Origin: Mesostigma viride
Lineage: Eukaryota > Streptophyta > Mesostigmatophyceae > Mesostigmatales > Mesostigmataceae
Assembly: GCA_009746045.1 (NCBI GenBank)
Contig: RPFO01000076.1
Span: 4,319,617 to 4,383,616 of the forward strand
Length of the DNA stretch: 64,000 nt
Direction of reading: 5' to 3'
Shown here: positions 23,025 to 34,949 of the stretch, piece after piece
Numbering within the stretch: position 1 is the stretch's first letter
Layout: each line of letters begins with the position of its first letter
Notes under the pieces: generated by a model
Seen by the model: only the letters and a program-made list of their open reading frames with translations
Told to the model about the DNA's origin: nothing
Databases searched by the model: none
Translations under genes and position numbers: made by a program

Positions 23025-23533
23025 AAGCGCTTAGTATCGATTCCGCAGGAATCGATGTTTATAACTAAGACTGTTGCGACACGCCGGCATCCCGGGTTCG
23101 AATCCCGCTAGGATCGTTCTGGGGGTGGATTTTTCGCCTAGTAATGCGAATAACGTTGCGGACGCTAGTCGTTCGGCCTAATATGTTAATCGAAAAAAAG
23201 GCAAGTGCTCTCCGCTGACTAGGCGGTGTACCAGCGCTAGCTATTCGACTGATATGATGTGCTCAACCGGCTAATCATCTGTGTTGTTCGACGTCGCTCC
23301 GAAAATCGGCTAAGTCCCCAAAATCGGCTACTTTCCACGCGATGTCTCGCTATAATCGACTAGGCCTAGTTCGGTGGCTCGCTGGGCGCCGAGTATGATA
23401 GGCCGCTGGCCTCTGACCCCCTGTCGAATAGGAAATTTCGACAATCGAATAAGGAAAATTCGATAATCGAATAGGAAAGTTTGATGGCACTAAGCGCTTG
23501 GTATTGATTCCGCAGGAATCGATGTATATAACT
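23025..23533. repeat. Element Q internal half-palindromes and tRNA-like module
   Basis: Half-palindromes at 23025-23066 and 23489-23533 are each followed by CTAAGACTGTTGCGACA and then CCGGGTTCGAATCCCG (near 23091 and 23561). That is a tRNA T-arm/Pol III B-box-like sequence with a 4-bp stem. I could not find an A box or a complete cloverleaf. The two modules are direct repeats of each other. Confidence 0.7.
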
Positions 23534-24067
23534 AAGACTGTTGCGACATGCCGGCATCCCGGGTTCGAATCCCGCTAGGATCGTTCCGGGGGTGGATTTT
23601 TCGCCTAGAAATGCGAATAACGTTGCGGACGCTAATCGTTCGACCTAATGTGCTATGTTAATCGAAAAAAAGGCAAGTGCTGTCCGCTGACTAGGCGGAG
23701 TACCAGCGCTAGCTATTCGACTGATATGATGTGCTCAACCGGCTAATCATCTGTGTTGTTCGACGTCGCTCCGAAAATCGGCTAAGTCCCCGAAATCGGC
23801 TAATTTCCACGCGATGTCTCGCTATAATCGACTAGGCCTAGTTCGGTGGCTCGCTGGGCGCCGAGTATGATAGGCCGCTGGCCTCTGACCCCCTGTCGAA
23901 TAGGAAATTTCGACAATCGAATAAGGAAAATTCGATAATCGAATAGGAAAATTCGATAATCGAATAGGAAAGTTCGATGGTCGAATAGGCAACTTCGATA
24001 ATCGAATAGCCAATTCGATGACCCGACTAGTATCGGCCTTAGCCTTGCCGGCGCAAGCAAAAGTTTT

Positions 24068-24143
24068 AGTTATAAACATCGATTCCTGCGGAATCGATAC
24101 TAAGCGCTTAGTATCGATTCCGCAGGAATCGATGTATATAACT
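24068..24143. repeat. Element Q right 76-bp palindrome
   Basis: Same 76-bp sequence as 22639-22714, in the same orientation. Confidence 0.92.
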
Positions 24144-24148
24144 AAGGC

Positions 24149-25192
<1,044 letters not shown>

Positions 25193-25237
25193 GGTGCTCG
25201 TCCCGGTACCTTACACTGCAGGCAACACCTCCCCAGG

Positions 25238-25242
<5 letters not shown>

Positions 25243-25322
<80 letters not shown>
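25243..25322. repeat. (GA)n microsatellite
   Basis: About 40 GA dinucleotides just upstream of the Gypsy-B gag start (TC on the element strand). Open frames through it are meaningless. Confidence 0.97.
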
Positions 25323-25323
<1 letters not shown>

Positions 25324-25387
25324 AACCACGTGCTATAGATCTATAAATATAGAACCTAGTATTACTCTCTAGTAATACTAGTCTCCT

Positions 25388-25467
25388 CTACTGTTTGCTA
25401 GGGCCAATGGTCAGCTGAGAGAAGGTCACGGTAACTGCTGTCCCCTCCCCCTGACTGCTGAGCGTGG
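25388..25467 (-). pseudogene. Gypsy-B ORF1, 3' end
   Basis: Encodes the tail ending TVTFSQLTIGPSKQ, which resembles the Gypsy-A ORF1 tail LTLEFGSLSITVVKKD. It joins in frame (342 nt in total) to 42574-42835 when Copia-3 and one CGTGG copy are removed. Confidence 0.85.
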
Positions 25468-26119
25468 AGTTAGCATTTTGGGCAACCAATATGCTAAGTG
25501 GATACAGTTTGGAAAGACCTTTCCAACGCCGTGCTGACCGCCTGAAACAGACAAGGGACGAGAGAGATATCAAGTCCCGAAGTCCTACCCATCCGTGGCC
25601 GACTAGGGTGCAGTCCTCTGGTATAGTGGACAGGACACGTGGCAGGCCGTGCCTGCACAGGCTTATTAACCTGTCTATCACGTGACTGTGGTCCACGTAG
25701 ACCAGGAGGAGCAGCAGCCTGTGACTAGTAGGGTACTGGAGCTGGCACAGGGCTGCAAGGATACTAGACCTTGCAGGCTTGTGACAGACCCTGTACTTAA
25801 TTCCTAGGTTGCAGAGTCTAGGCAAATCCAGTACGTCCTGGCTCTGCACTGATGCCAGTGGACGTTGTGGATTTGCTTGCACGCCTGCACGTGCCTCGTC
25901 ATGCCGATGGGAACGAGGAACAACGCAAAGGATATAGCTTGGTCATGGGGGATGACCGGCTATCTCGGAAAGCACGAACCGTGGGTGCCACCTTGGTCGT
26001 GGAAGTGCCCACCGTGGTCGTGGCCTGGTGAACAGATTTAAGGTTGCTGCCTTGTAACATTGGCTAAGTCGTGCTGTGAAAGACCAAGAGCTCACATACG
26101 TTGGGAGCTCTTTCTAACT
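25468..26119 (+). repeat. Copia-3 5' LTR
   Basis: 652 bp, AGTTAGCATTTTGGGC to TTTCTAACT. The leader after it begins CGTATTATTG; no TGG-type primer site is obvious. Confidence 0.94.
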
Positions 26120-26145
26120 CGTATTATTGTCTCCTTTCCATCTTC

Positions 26146-26491
26146 ATGTCCAACGTGCCGAGGGAACAGGCCATTGAGCCTTCGCAAAGCCAAAGCTCGC
26201 AGCCGCAGCTTCGGGAAGGAGCCCCGGAGCGAACACGACCTTTTCATCCCTACGCTCATCCGAGCACTGCATCGACCTTTGTCCAGGCGGCGTACCTGGC
26301 AAGGGGGCTGGTGAAGAAAGGTTGGGTGGCAGTTTGTGGAACTGCAGCAGGGCCGGCGGCGAGCGACCCCATTGTGATGCAAATTGAGGCTTCGACAGCT
26401 CCCGGCGAATTGTCGCGAGAGGCCGTCGAAAAGTTTGTGTCGCTGAGGGACGAGCTGTCCTCGACGATTTACGGTCTGGAGGTGGCTCACC
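26146..26491 (+). pseudogene. Copia-3 ORF-A, 5' part
   Basis: Starts MSNVPREQAIEP. Interrupted after the codons for VAH by Copia-2. Continues at 34950; the joined ORF is 1188 nt, in frame and without internal stops. Confidence 0.87.
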
Positions 26492-27139
26492 AGTTAGCGA
26501 TCAGCCAGAACTGTGAGTTCCTGGTCTCTCACGCCACACAACGGGATGAGCCAAAGTTGCAAGGCAGCAACCTTTTAACCCGTGCACCAAGCCACGACCA
26601 CGGTGAGCGGTTCCACGTCCAATGTGGGAGCTTCGGTTCGTGCTTGCCAAGATAGCTGGTCATCCCCCATGACCAAGCTATATCCTTTGCGTTGTTCCTC
26701 GTTCCCATCGGCGTGACGAGGCACGTGCAGGCAGGCAAGCAAATCCTCAACGTCCACTGGCATCAGTGCAGAGCCAGGACGAACTGGATTTGCCTAGACT
26801 CTGCAACCTAGGAAGTACAGGACCTGTCACAAGCCTGCAAGGCCTAGTATCCTTGCAGACCTGTGCCAGTTCCTGTAGTCCACCAGTCACAGGCTGCTGC
26901 TCCTCTGGTCTACGTGGACCACAGTCACGTGATAGTCAGGCTAAGCCTGCGCAGGCACGGCCTGCCACGTGTCCTGTCCACTACACCAGAGGACTGTACC
27001 TCAGTCGGCCACGGACGGCTAGGACTTCGGGACCTCATATCTTTCTTGTCCCTTGTCTGTTTCAGGCGGTCAGCACGGCGTTGGAAAGGTCTTTCCAAAC
27101 TGCATCCACTTAGCATATTGGTTGCCCAAAATGCTAACT
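26492..27139 (-). repeat. Copia-2 3' LTR
   Basis: 648 bp, AGTTAGCGATCAG to ATGCTAACT on the plus strand. Just inside it on the element strand lies the purine-rich tract AAGAAAGGGTTGG, the likely plus-strand primer. Confidence 0.94.
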
Positions 27140-28144
27140 CCAACCCTTTCTTCTTTTGGAGCTGGACCAGCTTGAAAAAACCTAACCTTGCTTGTGCCCA
27201 CTCAGCCACAGACCGCTTGGTCCCTTGAGGTTGATCAGACCTTTGAGGGCCCAGGTTCCTGCCTCCTTTGGGTAACAACATATCTGCCCTTGGACCAGGC
27301 TAGGTGTACTGGCCAGTGAATCAGAGGTCACCCCAGGTTATCCCCTGACCCCTTGGTCAGCTCCCAACCTTTCCTTGGGAACTTGGTGCTAGATTAAAGT
27401 CAAGGCACATTACCTAGTCCAATGGCTGGGATTACAGGATGCCAAGAACGTACTATTGTGAGTTCCTGATCTTTCACAGTTATCACAGGCGCCCGTTCTT
27501 ATGGCGCCCGCCTTGGCCAGCCTTTCCCTTTGCTCAAAGAACACAGGTAGCACCTAGGCAAATACTGCCTCCTTGGGGAGCCCATGTCTTCACTGGGTGT
27601 TAAGCCCAGGAATCACTCATGCCAGGCTGTGGCTCTGCTGGGGAATTGAACCCCACCCCAACCTCCAGGTTTATAGGTGACCTGGAACTTTACACAAGAG
27701 AAACATTACAACCATGGAACAACATGAGAATGACATGACATGATTATGTTTTATTCAAGCATTATATAACCCAGAATGTGGCCCCCTGGCAACCATGTTC
27801 CACATGGTCACACAACCAGGTTCTTTATTAGCAACAGGTTGGAAACAAGCACTAGAAAACATATATACAGCAACCTGTAAGAACCAACATTCGGGTTGCC
27901 CTTGCATGGCCTAACTGTTTGAGGCCAAAGGCGTCGACTTAAGTCCTGGCGACTCTTCTGAACCCCATGGGGAGGGCCAGGCATGATTCTCAGCTGGTAG
28001 GAGTGACATTCCACACCAACTCCTGTCCAGGAGGGTGTACCTAACCCTGAAGGACCGGCTGTCAACCAGTAAGCACCAGTCACCACTTGGTACTTTGGTC
28101 AAGCAGCCCACTGGGGGCACCCAAGCTGAAGCAAGGCCTGGTCT
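27140..28144 (-). other. Copia-2 3' untranslated region
   Basis: About 1 kb without a convincing ORF, present equally in Copia-3 (40922-41923). Near 27455-27480 it holds a stem-loop (TGTGA...TCACA around TTCCTGATCTT) that also occurs at the U5 end of the Copia-1 LTR. Confidence 0.75.
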
Positions 28145-31100
28145 CTATGGCCGCCCGTGTAAGGGGTCCATGAGCCCACGGAGCAGGGGGTACTGCCTCT
28201 CCGCCTTCTCCTCCAGCTTGGTGAGGGCATCTGCAGGGTTGTCCACACCAGGCACATGTTCAATGTGAGCTAGGTAGGACATCTCCTTGAGCAACAAGTA
28301 GTCAAGGTCCCTGCTCCTGGCCAGCTGCCTGTGCACAAATTGCACCATGCCCATGCTATCAGTCCTCACCAGTGTGTGCAGCTGCAACCTACAGGAAGCC
28401 ACTTGACATAGCTGGTAGAAGAGCTCCCTCAAGTAAAGAGCAGTATGCAGCCCTTCACAGATTGCCCTGCACTCAGCAATATCACTGCTGGGTGTAACCC
28501 TGTTCTGCAACCGACTGTACCAGGTAACAAGTGAGGTGTGATCTTGCTCCAGGGTAACTAATGCTGCTGCCCGGCCCCTGACCTCTGTGACCTTCCTATT
28601 GTCCATAGAACTGTCTACATAGAGAACCATGTCAAGGGGCTTGTACAAATCCACAGGACCCAGTATGAGAGGGGGAGACATCATGACAGCCTGCACCACA
28701 CTCTCAGCACCCACCTCAACCAGCTGGGAATCAGTAAGTCGACTCAGAACCAGCAAGTCAGGGGCACATATACTTGCAAGCCATGCCAGCATGCCCCTGA
28801 TGGTAGCACACCTAGCCTGCGTGATGGGCTCCTGCAATGCATCTACAATCTGCTGTGGGTAGTCCTTACCACCCTCCATCCTGATGAACCACGAGCCCTT
28901 GGCTTGGAACAACGTAGCCTGCATGCCACAGAAGACCATAGGCTCATTCTCCACCATGTGCTGTATCTTACCCAGCTCAAACCGCTTCTGGATCTTAGCC
29001 AAGACAGCCTCAACCCAGTCTGGTGGACCTATGAGATGCAGGTCATCACCATGCAGTGAGGCAAAGACAGGAAGGCCATTGTAGGACCCTTGGAACAAAC
29101 AGGGATCCACTGGAGACACAGAACCCACAAGTATTCTTCAAGAATTTCTCTAGGCTCTTTCTCCAGATAATGGGACTGGACCTGAGACCTTCCAACCCTT
29201 TCAGAATTCTCAGGTACCTGGCCTTTATCTCTGCTCTCCATACAGCAGGTACAGTCACAAAGAAAGGAGGGATATCTCTCCAAGTCTGCCTAGCCTGATC
29301 TTGGTCACCCTTGAGAAAAGCCCTCTTGAAATCAATCAGCACAGAGCTATAGGGCACACCCTTAACCAGAAAAGACAGAAATATACACAGCAGAATCCTC
29401 CACGTGTCATGCAGCATCCCTGGAGTATAGAGCTCCTCATCTAACAACTGGCCAGTGCCATGATACTCGGTTACAACTGGTCTGACATGTGGCACCTGGA
29501 CACCATCAACCTCCTTGAGCTTGAGGACAAACATCAATCTGAGCAGCTGGTGAACTTCTGGCAGCTCATCCACAGGTTCTGCACAGTTGGAAACTATCCA
29601 CTCATGCCCAGAAGCAACAAAGCCAAGAGTCCATGCCTTAGCCATCTTGGGGCTCTGCATCATCTCGACTAGCTGGCGCCAGGGAATAGGACTGTGAGCA
29701 GCTATCTGGTACCTGTTTACCCCTAACTGCCTTGGATCAAAGGTGGTTGGGATTATCAACAAGTCCTCAGCTATGGGCTCCTGACTCTGAGGACCCTCAG
29801 CTGGCTGACTCCTAACAGCCTTCACCGCCACTGCAAGACCCTGGGAATAGTGATATCTTTCAAGGGGGAGGCTGCCCCTGCCTTCTAGTGCCAACTCATC
29901 AGAGGTCAAAGTAACCCCTGGCATGCACAAGAAGTTCTGTCCCAGAATGGCAGGCCCCTTATAGCCCTCTACCACACAGAACGTGGTGGGCACCCCTAAG
30001 ATAGGCACACTCACTTCCCCAAGGATCTTCATGGACACCTTTCCTGAGAAATCAGACACAGCAAGGCAACTGGGATGGGACATCTGTAAGCCTACAGCAT
30101 CCTCTTCCCTGATGACAGACACCTGTGAGTTGGTATCTACCTCCATTGTAGCTGCCCAGCACGACCCCCACCCCGTGAGCTTGGATACCTTGGGATCATG
30201 TTTGCTGCGCATGAGTGCTCGGATGACGTCCGCCATGAGAGGCCCCCGGGCCTTAGGTGGCTGCCCCGTCCCCTCTGGCCTTGTGACAGTTGCTTCAGCA
30301 GCCTCCTCCTGCTCGTCATCTTCCAGCAGGGACAGACCATCATCCACCACCAGAGGATTGTTAGCTGCTGCTGCCTGGCTCTGGCCTGGCTCCTCAACCC
30401 AGCTGGGAGGGCCTGGCCCGTCTGCAGGCCAGATTGCATGTGGCCTTCTTTCCTTGACATGAGCCCAGGACAACCTGTACACGTGCCTTGGATCCTTTTC
30501 CAAAGCCACCAGGCAAGATCTGTTAGCTTCTTCCACACGAGTGACAACCCCATCCTGCCACTTCCCCCGCTTGCCTGGAATAGATGGTTCCTTCCACATC
30601 CTGACCTTCAGCCCCACCTGAGGCCTCAGCACATTCCAGTTCTTGTCCTTACGTCTCAGCTGGGCAAATAACCTATCTGCCTTCCTAAGACTGGCCTGCA
30701 CCACGTTCTCAGGTAACAAGCTATACTGCAGGGCCAGGGGAGAGACAGCCACACCATCAAAGTAATAGTTAACCCTGTGGTTCAGCTGCTCTTCTATCCC
30801 CTTACACCAGGCTGCCCTCTCTAAGGCAGATGCCACAAGTGGCACTGACTCTGCTGCTAGCACCACTGTCTTCACTTCACGTATGGATCTCTCTACAGCC
30901 CCTTGCTGCCCATGACTCTCCCTGGGGACTACTACCAGCTTACAAGGCAGCTGGTCCTGATGCTTGAGCAAACAGTCAAACTGCAAGTCTGCCTGCACAC
31001 TCTTGCACACCCCAAAGCCTGGGATCAGGGCCTTCATACCCAACAACAAGTGGTGCTCCTGCATACCAGGCAGAACGTCTATCAGTCTATATCTGCTGAA

Positions 31101-31666
31101 CCTGTCCACTGCCACCAATATATACAAGCCCCTGATATGCTGGATATCCATCTGGATGTCGCCACGCTCCCTAGCAGGCTCCCTAGCATGGGACTGAGGT
31201 GGGTGAACAGCATTCTCCTGGCAACCACAGTTCTCAGCAGCAGCCTGGCATGCCTCCCACAAAGGCTCCCTACCTAGCTTCCAAGCAAACATTGCTGCCT
31301 GCCCAGAATGCCCAAACATATGATGCAATCTATGGCCAGCCTCAGCATAGCTCAGCACTCTGTCAGTACTGACCTGGCGAGACGTCTGAACCGTGTGTGG
31401 GGACACATGATCCACTCCTGAGGTTCCAGGGCTTCCTGCAGGCCATCCTGACTCCCCAAGCCAGGTCCTGCTCCCTGGACCGCTCCAGGCCCTTCCAGCA
31501 AGGTCCTTTGGCCCTCCAGGCCAGCACCTGCTGGAGACCCACCACCTGCATGAGGCATAGGGAATTCAGCTGCAGCATTGTTATTGCAATCCAGTGGAAG
31601 AACAACATCTTTACACCCTTGGTGCTGCACAAGGGGCACACCCCCATCCTTATGTACATCCAACAC
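28145..31666 (-). pseudogene. pol: Copia-2 pol: integrase, protease-like, RT, RNase H; few frameshifts
   Basis: Best view of the Copia pol order. Integrase (HHMFGHSG; D in QMDIQHI; D in VQADLQF; E in GAVERSI), then integrase C-terminus, then a retropepsin-like domain with VDTNSQVSVI (DTN codons 30129-30137) and AILGQNFL, then RT (SSVLIDFKRAFLKGD; LHGDDLHLIG as the catalytic YVDD equivalent) and RNase H (VLYVDSSMD; SSDIAECRAICEGL; VRTDSMGMV), ending VPGVDNPADALTK. The N-terminus near 31415 and the RT near 29130 each carry a one-base deletion relative to Copia-1 or Copia-3. No DTG/DSG protease lies before integrase. Confidence 0.93.
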
Positions 31667-31710
31667 ACCTTCCCCAAGGGGTGATTGACTATTTACAGGG
31701 GATGATGTAG

Positions 31711-33066
31711 CTAGTCACTGCTGCCCCGACTGGCCCCCTGCCCCAGCAGGCTTGGCCTTCCTGTCAGGACACTCACGACGCCAGTGACCTTCCTTGCCAC
31801 ACACAAAGCATGCTCCACCCTTCTTCCCAGACCCAGCCCCACCCTTGCCAGGCTTCCCTGGCCTCCCTGAGACTGTCCACCCTGCTTGCCCTGGTTGCCT
31901 TGAGCTTGGCCCTTGCCTTGCCCTTGGCCACCCTTACCCTGCTGACCACCAGCTTGCTGGCTCCCAACCCCTCCTTGGGAACCTGCACCCTTGCCACCCT
32001 GAGCCCCCTGCCTCTGGCGCCTGAAGCGCTTACGCTTGTTGGGCCTTGCCCCATCACGGGCTGGGTACCCGGGGACATCACCTTGGCCCTGCACAGCGGA
32101 GGTGGCATTGCTGCCATGGGACTGGATAGCTTTGCAGGCAGGATCTGGCTTCCTTATGCTGAGGATTACAAGCTCCAGAGCACGCAAGGAGCCATCAGTC
32201 TGGTTAAGAAACATGCGGGCACTGTTCCTCCCATCCACACTCAAACCCATACGGTCCAGGAAATAGTCTGCCAAGGCCCTATCTGTGACCAGGAAGCCAT
32301 ACTTGGCCCCCTTGTCCTGATACGGTTGAGCCTAGCCCATTCCTCTGCCACAGGACCCACTATCTCAAAGGTGTCATACTGATGTTTATAGTAGTTGGTG
32401 AGGTTGAGAACCTTGTCAGAGAACTCCTCCCTCAACCCATCCAGGAACTGTGCCCAGGTTAGCTTATCCTTGACACCAGTCCTAGCCTTTTCCCTGACAC
32501 GCTCTGACGAGTCCCTGTTGCACGTGGACGAGTGAAACACTTGCACTAGGTTGACAGTGGGGTCCACGGAGAGCACAACCAGCTCCATGTCCTCTAGCCA
32601 CTTGTCTAGGCTTCCTGTGCTAGTGGTGGGTTAAGAGGCTTTTGTCCATTCATAAGCGTGACTGCACTCATGTGAGGTCTCGACCCTGGCAGCGCCTTCA
32701 CCGGCTCCACCACAGTGGGTGTCACAGCAACAACGCCACTTGGGCCAGCAGCACAGGGGAGAGCACATCCACGTGAGGCCTCTTACCATTGCCGTCAGCG
32801 GAGGTGTCCCTCTTACGCTTCTCCACGGCAGGTTGCCCATTCGCCACCGTTATTGCATCAGATGCTCCTAGTGCCCGCGCCTTGCGCGCCTCCTCCACCG
32901 AGTCTTCGTGCCGTCTCTTGCTGCCTGGTCTCTTTCCCCCATCGCCCTCGCTGGCTGGGATCGCCTCCCCCACCAGCTGCTCCTTGTCTTGCCGAGGCTC
33001 CTGGCTTGCTCCAGCCGGTGCCTCCATCTCGCCCTTGTCGCCGTCTCCCGGTTTGCCACGAGGCAT
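31711..33066 (-). pseudogene. gag: Copia-2 gag
   Basis: Start MPRGKPGDGDKGE (33066). Capsid-like region WLEDMELVVLSVDPTVNLVQ, then FSDKVLNLTNYYKHQYDTFE. A frame change near 32265 is shared with both sister copies. The Gly/Gln/Lys-rich tail and a knuckle follow, the tail here having a one-base deletion. An extra deletion near 32612 breaks the frame. Confidence 0.88.
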
Positions 33067-33118
33067 TATATACAGTGGGATGGCAAAACAAAACAGGCGA
33101 TAGACAAGGAAAACAGGC

Positions 33119-34265
33119 TCAAGCGCTGGTGCTGCCGGAAGAAGCCGCTGGATGCTCCTCAGCTATGGCCTCCTCCTCACGCTCCTGCGCTGTGCGTGCC
33201 ACCGGTGTCCCCACGCGTGGAACTGAGCGGACCTCCTCCGCGTTGTAAGGACCTAGCACACGGCTCACCGGCCTCCCGGCTGCTGTCTGCTCTACCGGCA
33301 GTCTAGGCGCACTGCCACGGCGATACCACTGAAGATTCCTGACCCACCGACTACCACCACCTCGCCGGTCGTTCCGCGAGCCCCGACCAATCTCCCCAAA
33401 ATCGTGTTCCGGCTCAAAGGGATGTTTAACTCTGCCCTGCGCCTGGCCGAGTATCCCTCGTTTGTGCCGTCACCCTCGTCAATCTGTTGTGACGAGCGGG
33501 CTATGATTCCCGTTGGCGGTCCACGAACTGATCGTGGAACTCCTCGTCGGAGACGTCTCGACCGGTGATGACTGTCACCGTCGGCCCAGTCGCCCCTGGC
33601 CTGCTCTGCAACCTCGGAGTGTCCAAGGTCGACCAAATCCCCGGCGGCCGCGTAGTGATCACCCAGTGATCGGCGTGACCACGCGCCTCTTGGATCAGAA
33701 TGTTGACCAGGTGCTCACACGTTTGAGCCACCACCTCGGCCGAATCCCACGGGCTATCGGCCTCGCGCGTCTGCGCGTCCCGTATGATATGTGACGCGTC
33801 GGTCCCCTCCCCCAGCGAGCTTGTCGCCACCCAGTGATTATACAATCTGGTTCCACCTAAACAGATGGCCACCAGTTGGCCCAGCGTTTCACGCGCTAAG
33901 TCCAGCGCCTGGATGGTTACGTGCCCGCCCTGGTACGCAACTTCTAGACTGTAGATCAACGAAGCAATTTCGTCGCGAATGGCGACGAGGCGCTCCGTGC
34001 AGACCCGTCCTGTTTCCCCTGGCGACGTCGTCGCCCTAATCCTCATCACCACAGGGTCGTTTGCCGACGGCCCTGCTGCGTTACCGAACACAGCGACCCA
34101 ACCTCCTTCCGCAAGGCCCCTTGCAACGTGGGCCGCTTGCACAAATGTAGAAGCGTTGGACGGGTGACTGTAGGGGAAGAATGCGTCTTTGCGCGCCGGC
34201 AACTCTGGAGCTGCTTCGCGCCTGGGAGATGACTCAGGTAGAGTAACCCGAGCCTCGGCCGACAT
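33119..34265 (-). pseudogene. Copia-2 ORF-A, diverged version, frameshifted
   Basis: Start MSAEARVTLPES (34265). Alignable by eye to Copia-1/3 ORF-A (HPSNASTFVQAAHVARGLA, CEHLVNILIQEARGHADHW, ITTRPPGIWSTLDTPR) but with many substitutions, in contrast to the near-identical gag and pol. Single-base breaks near 33515 and 33435. Conservation of the core between two diverged lineages shows that the ORF was selected as protein. Function unknown. Confidence 0.82.
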
Positions 34266-34296
34266 GAAACCTTGCAAACAGAAATGCAATAGTACG

Positions 34297-34944
34297 AGTT
34301 AGCGATCAGCCAGAACTGTGAGTTCCTGGTCTCTCACGCCACACAACGGGATGAGCCAAAGTTGCAAGGCAGCAACCTTTTAACCCGTGCACCAAGCCAC
34401 GACCACGGTGAGCGGTTCCACGTCCAATGTGGGAGCCTCGGTTCGTGCTTGCCAAGATAGCTGGTCATCCCCCATGACCAAGCTATATCCTTTGCGTTGT
34501 TCCTCGTTCCCATCGGCGTGACGAGGCACGTGCAGGCAGGCAAGCAAATCCTCAACGTCCACTGGCATCAGTGCAGAGCCAGGACGAACTGGATTTGCCT
34601 AGACTCTGCAACCTAGGAAGTACAGGACCTGTCACAAGCCTGCAAGGCCTAGTATCCTTGCAGACCTGTGCCAGTTCCTGTAGTCCACCAGTCACAGGCT
34701 GCTGCTCTTCTGGTCTACGTGGACCACAGTCACGTGATAGTCAGGCTAAGCCTGCGCAGGCACGGCCTGCCACGTGTCCTGTCCACTACACCAGAGGACT
34801 GTACCTCAGTCGGCCACGGACGGCTAGGACTTCGGGACCTCATATCTTTCTTGTCCCTTGTCTGTTTCAGGCGGTCAGCACGGCGTTGGAAAGGTCTTTC
34901 CAAACTGCATCCACTTAGCATATTGGTTGCCCAAAATGCTAACT
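34297..34944 (-). repeat. Copia-2 5' LTR
   Basis: 648 bp; pairs with 26492-27139. Confidence 0.94.
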
Positions 34945-34949
34945 TCACC

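Larger units (their letters stand above)
22639..24143. mobile_element. Element Q: palindrome-ended nonautonomous element (1505 bp), TSD AAGGC
   Basis: Flanked by AAGGC (22634-22638 and 24144-24148). Both ends are the same 76-bp near-perfect palindrome beginning AGTTATA and ending TATAACT, so the ends are direct and inverted repeats at once. Inside, about 310 bp next to the left palindrome reappear inverted near 23268-23488 and again at 23746-24067. Two copies of a half-palindrome (23025-23066, 23489-23533) each precede a roughly 200-bp module with a GGGTTCGAATCCC sequence. No ORF of its own is convincing. Removing it restores the Gypsy-B gag frame. Confidence 0.88.
26492..34944 (-). mobile_element. 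Copia-2, complete Copia element nested in Copia-3, TSD TCACC
   Basis: 8.45 kb with LTRs of 648 bp at both ends (26492-27139, 34297-34944). TCACC flanks it (26487-26491, 34945-34949). The LTRs differ by about two substitutions, so it is a recent insertion. ORF-A and the 3' end of its LTRs are diverged from Copia-1 and Copia-3, whereas gag and pol are nearly identical to them. Confidence 0.96.
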
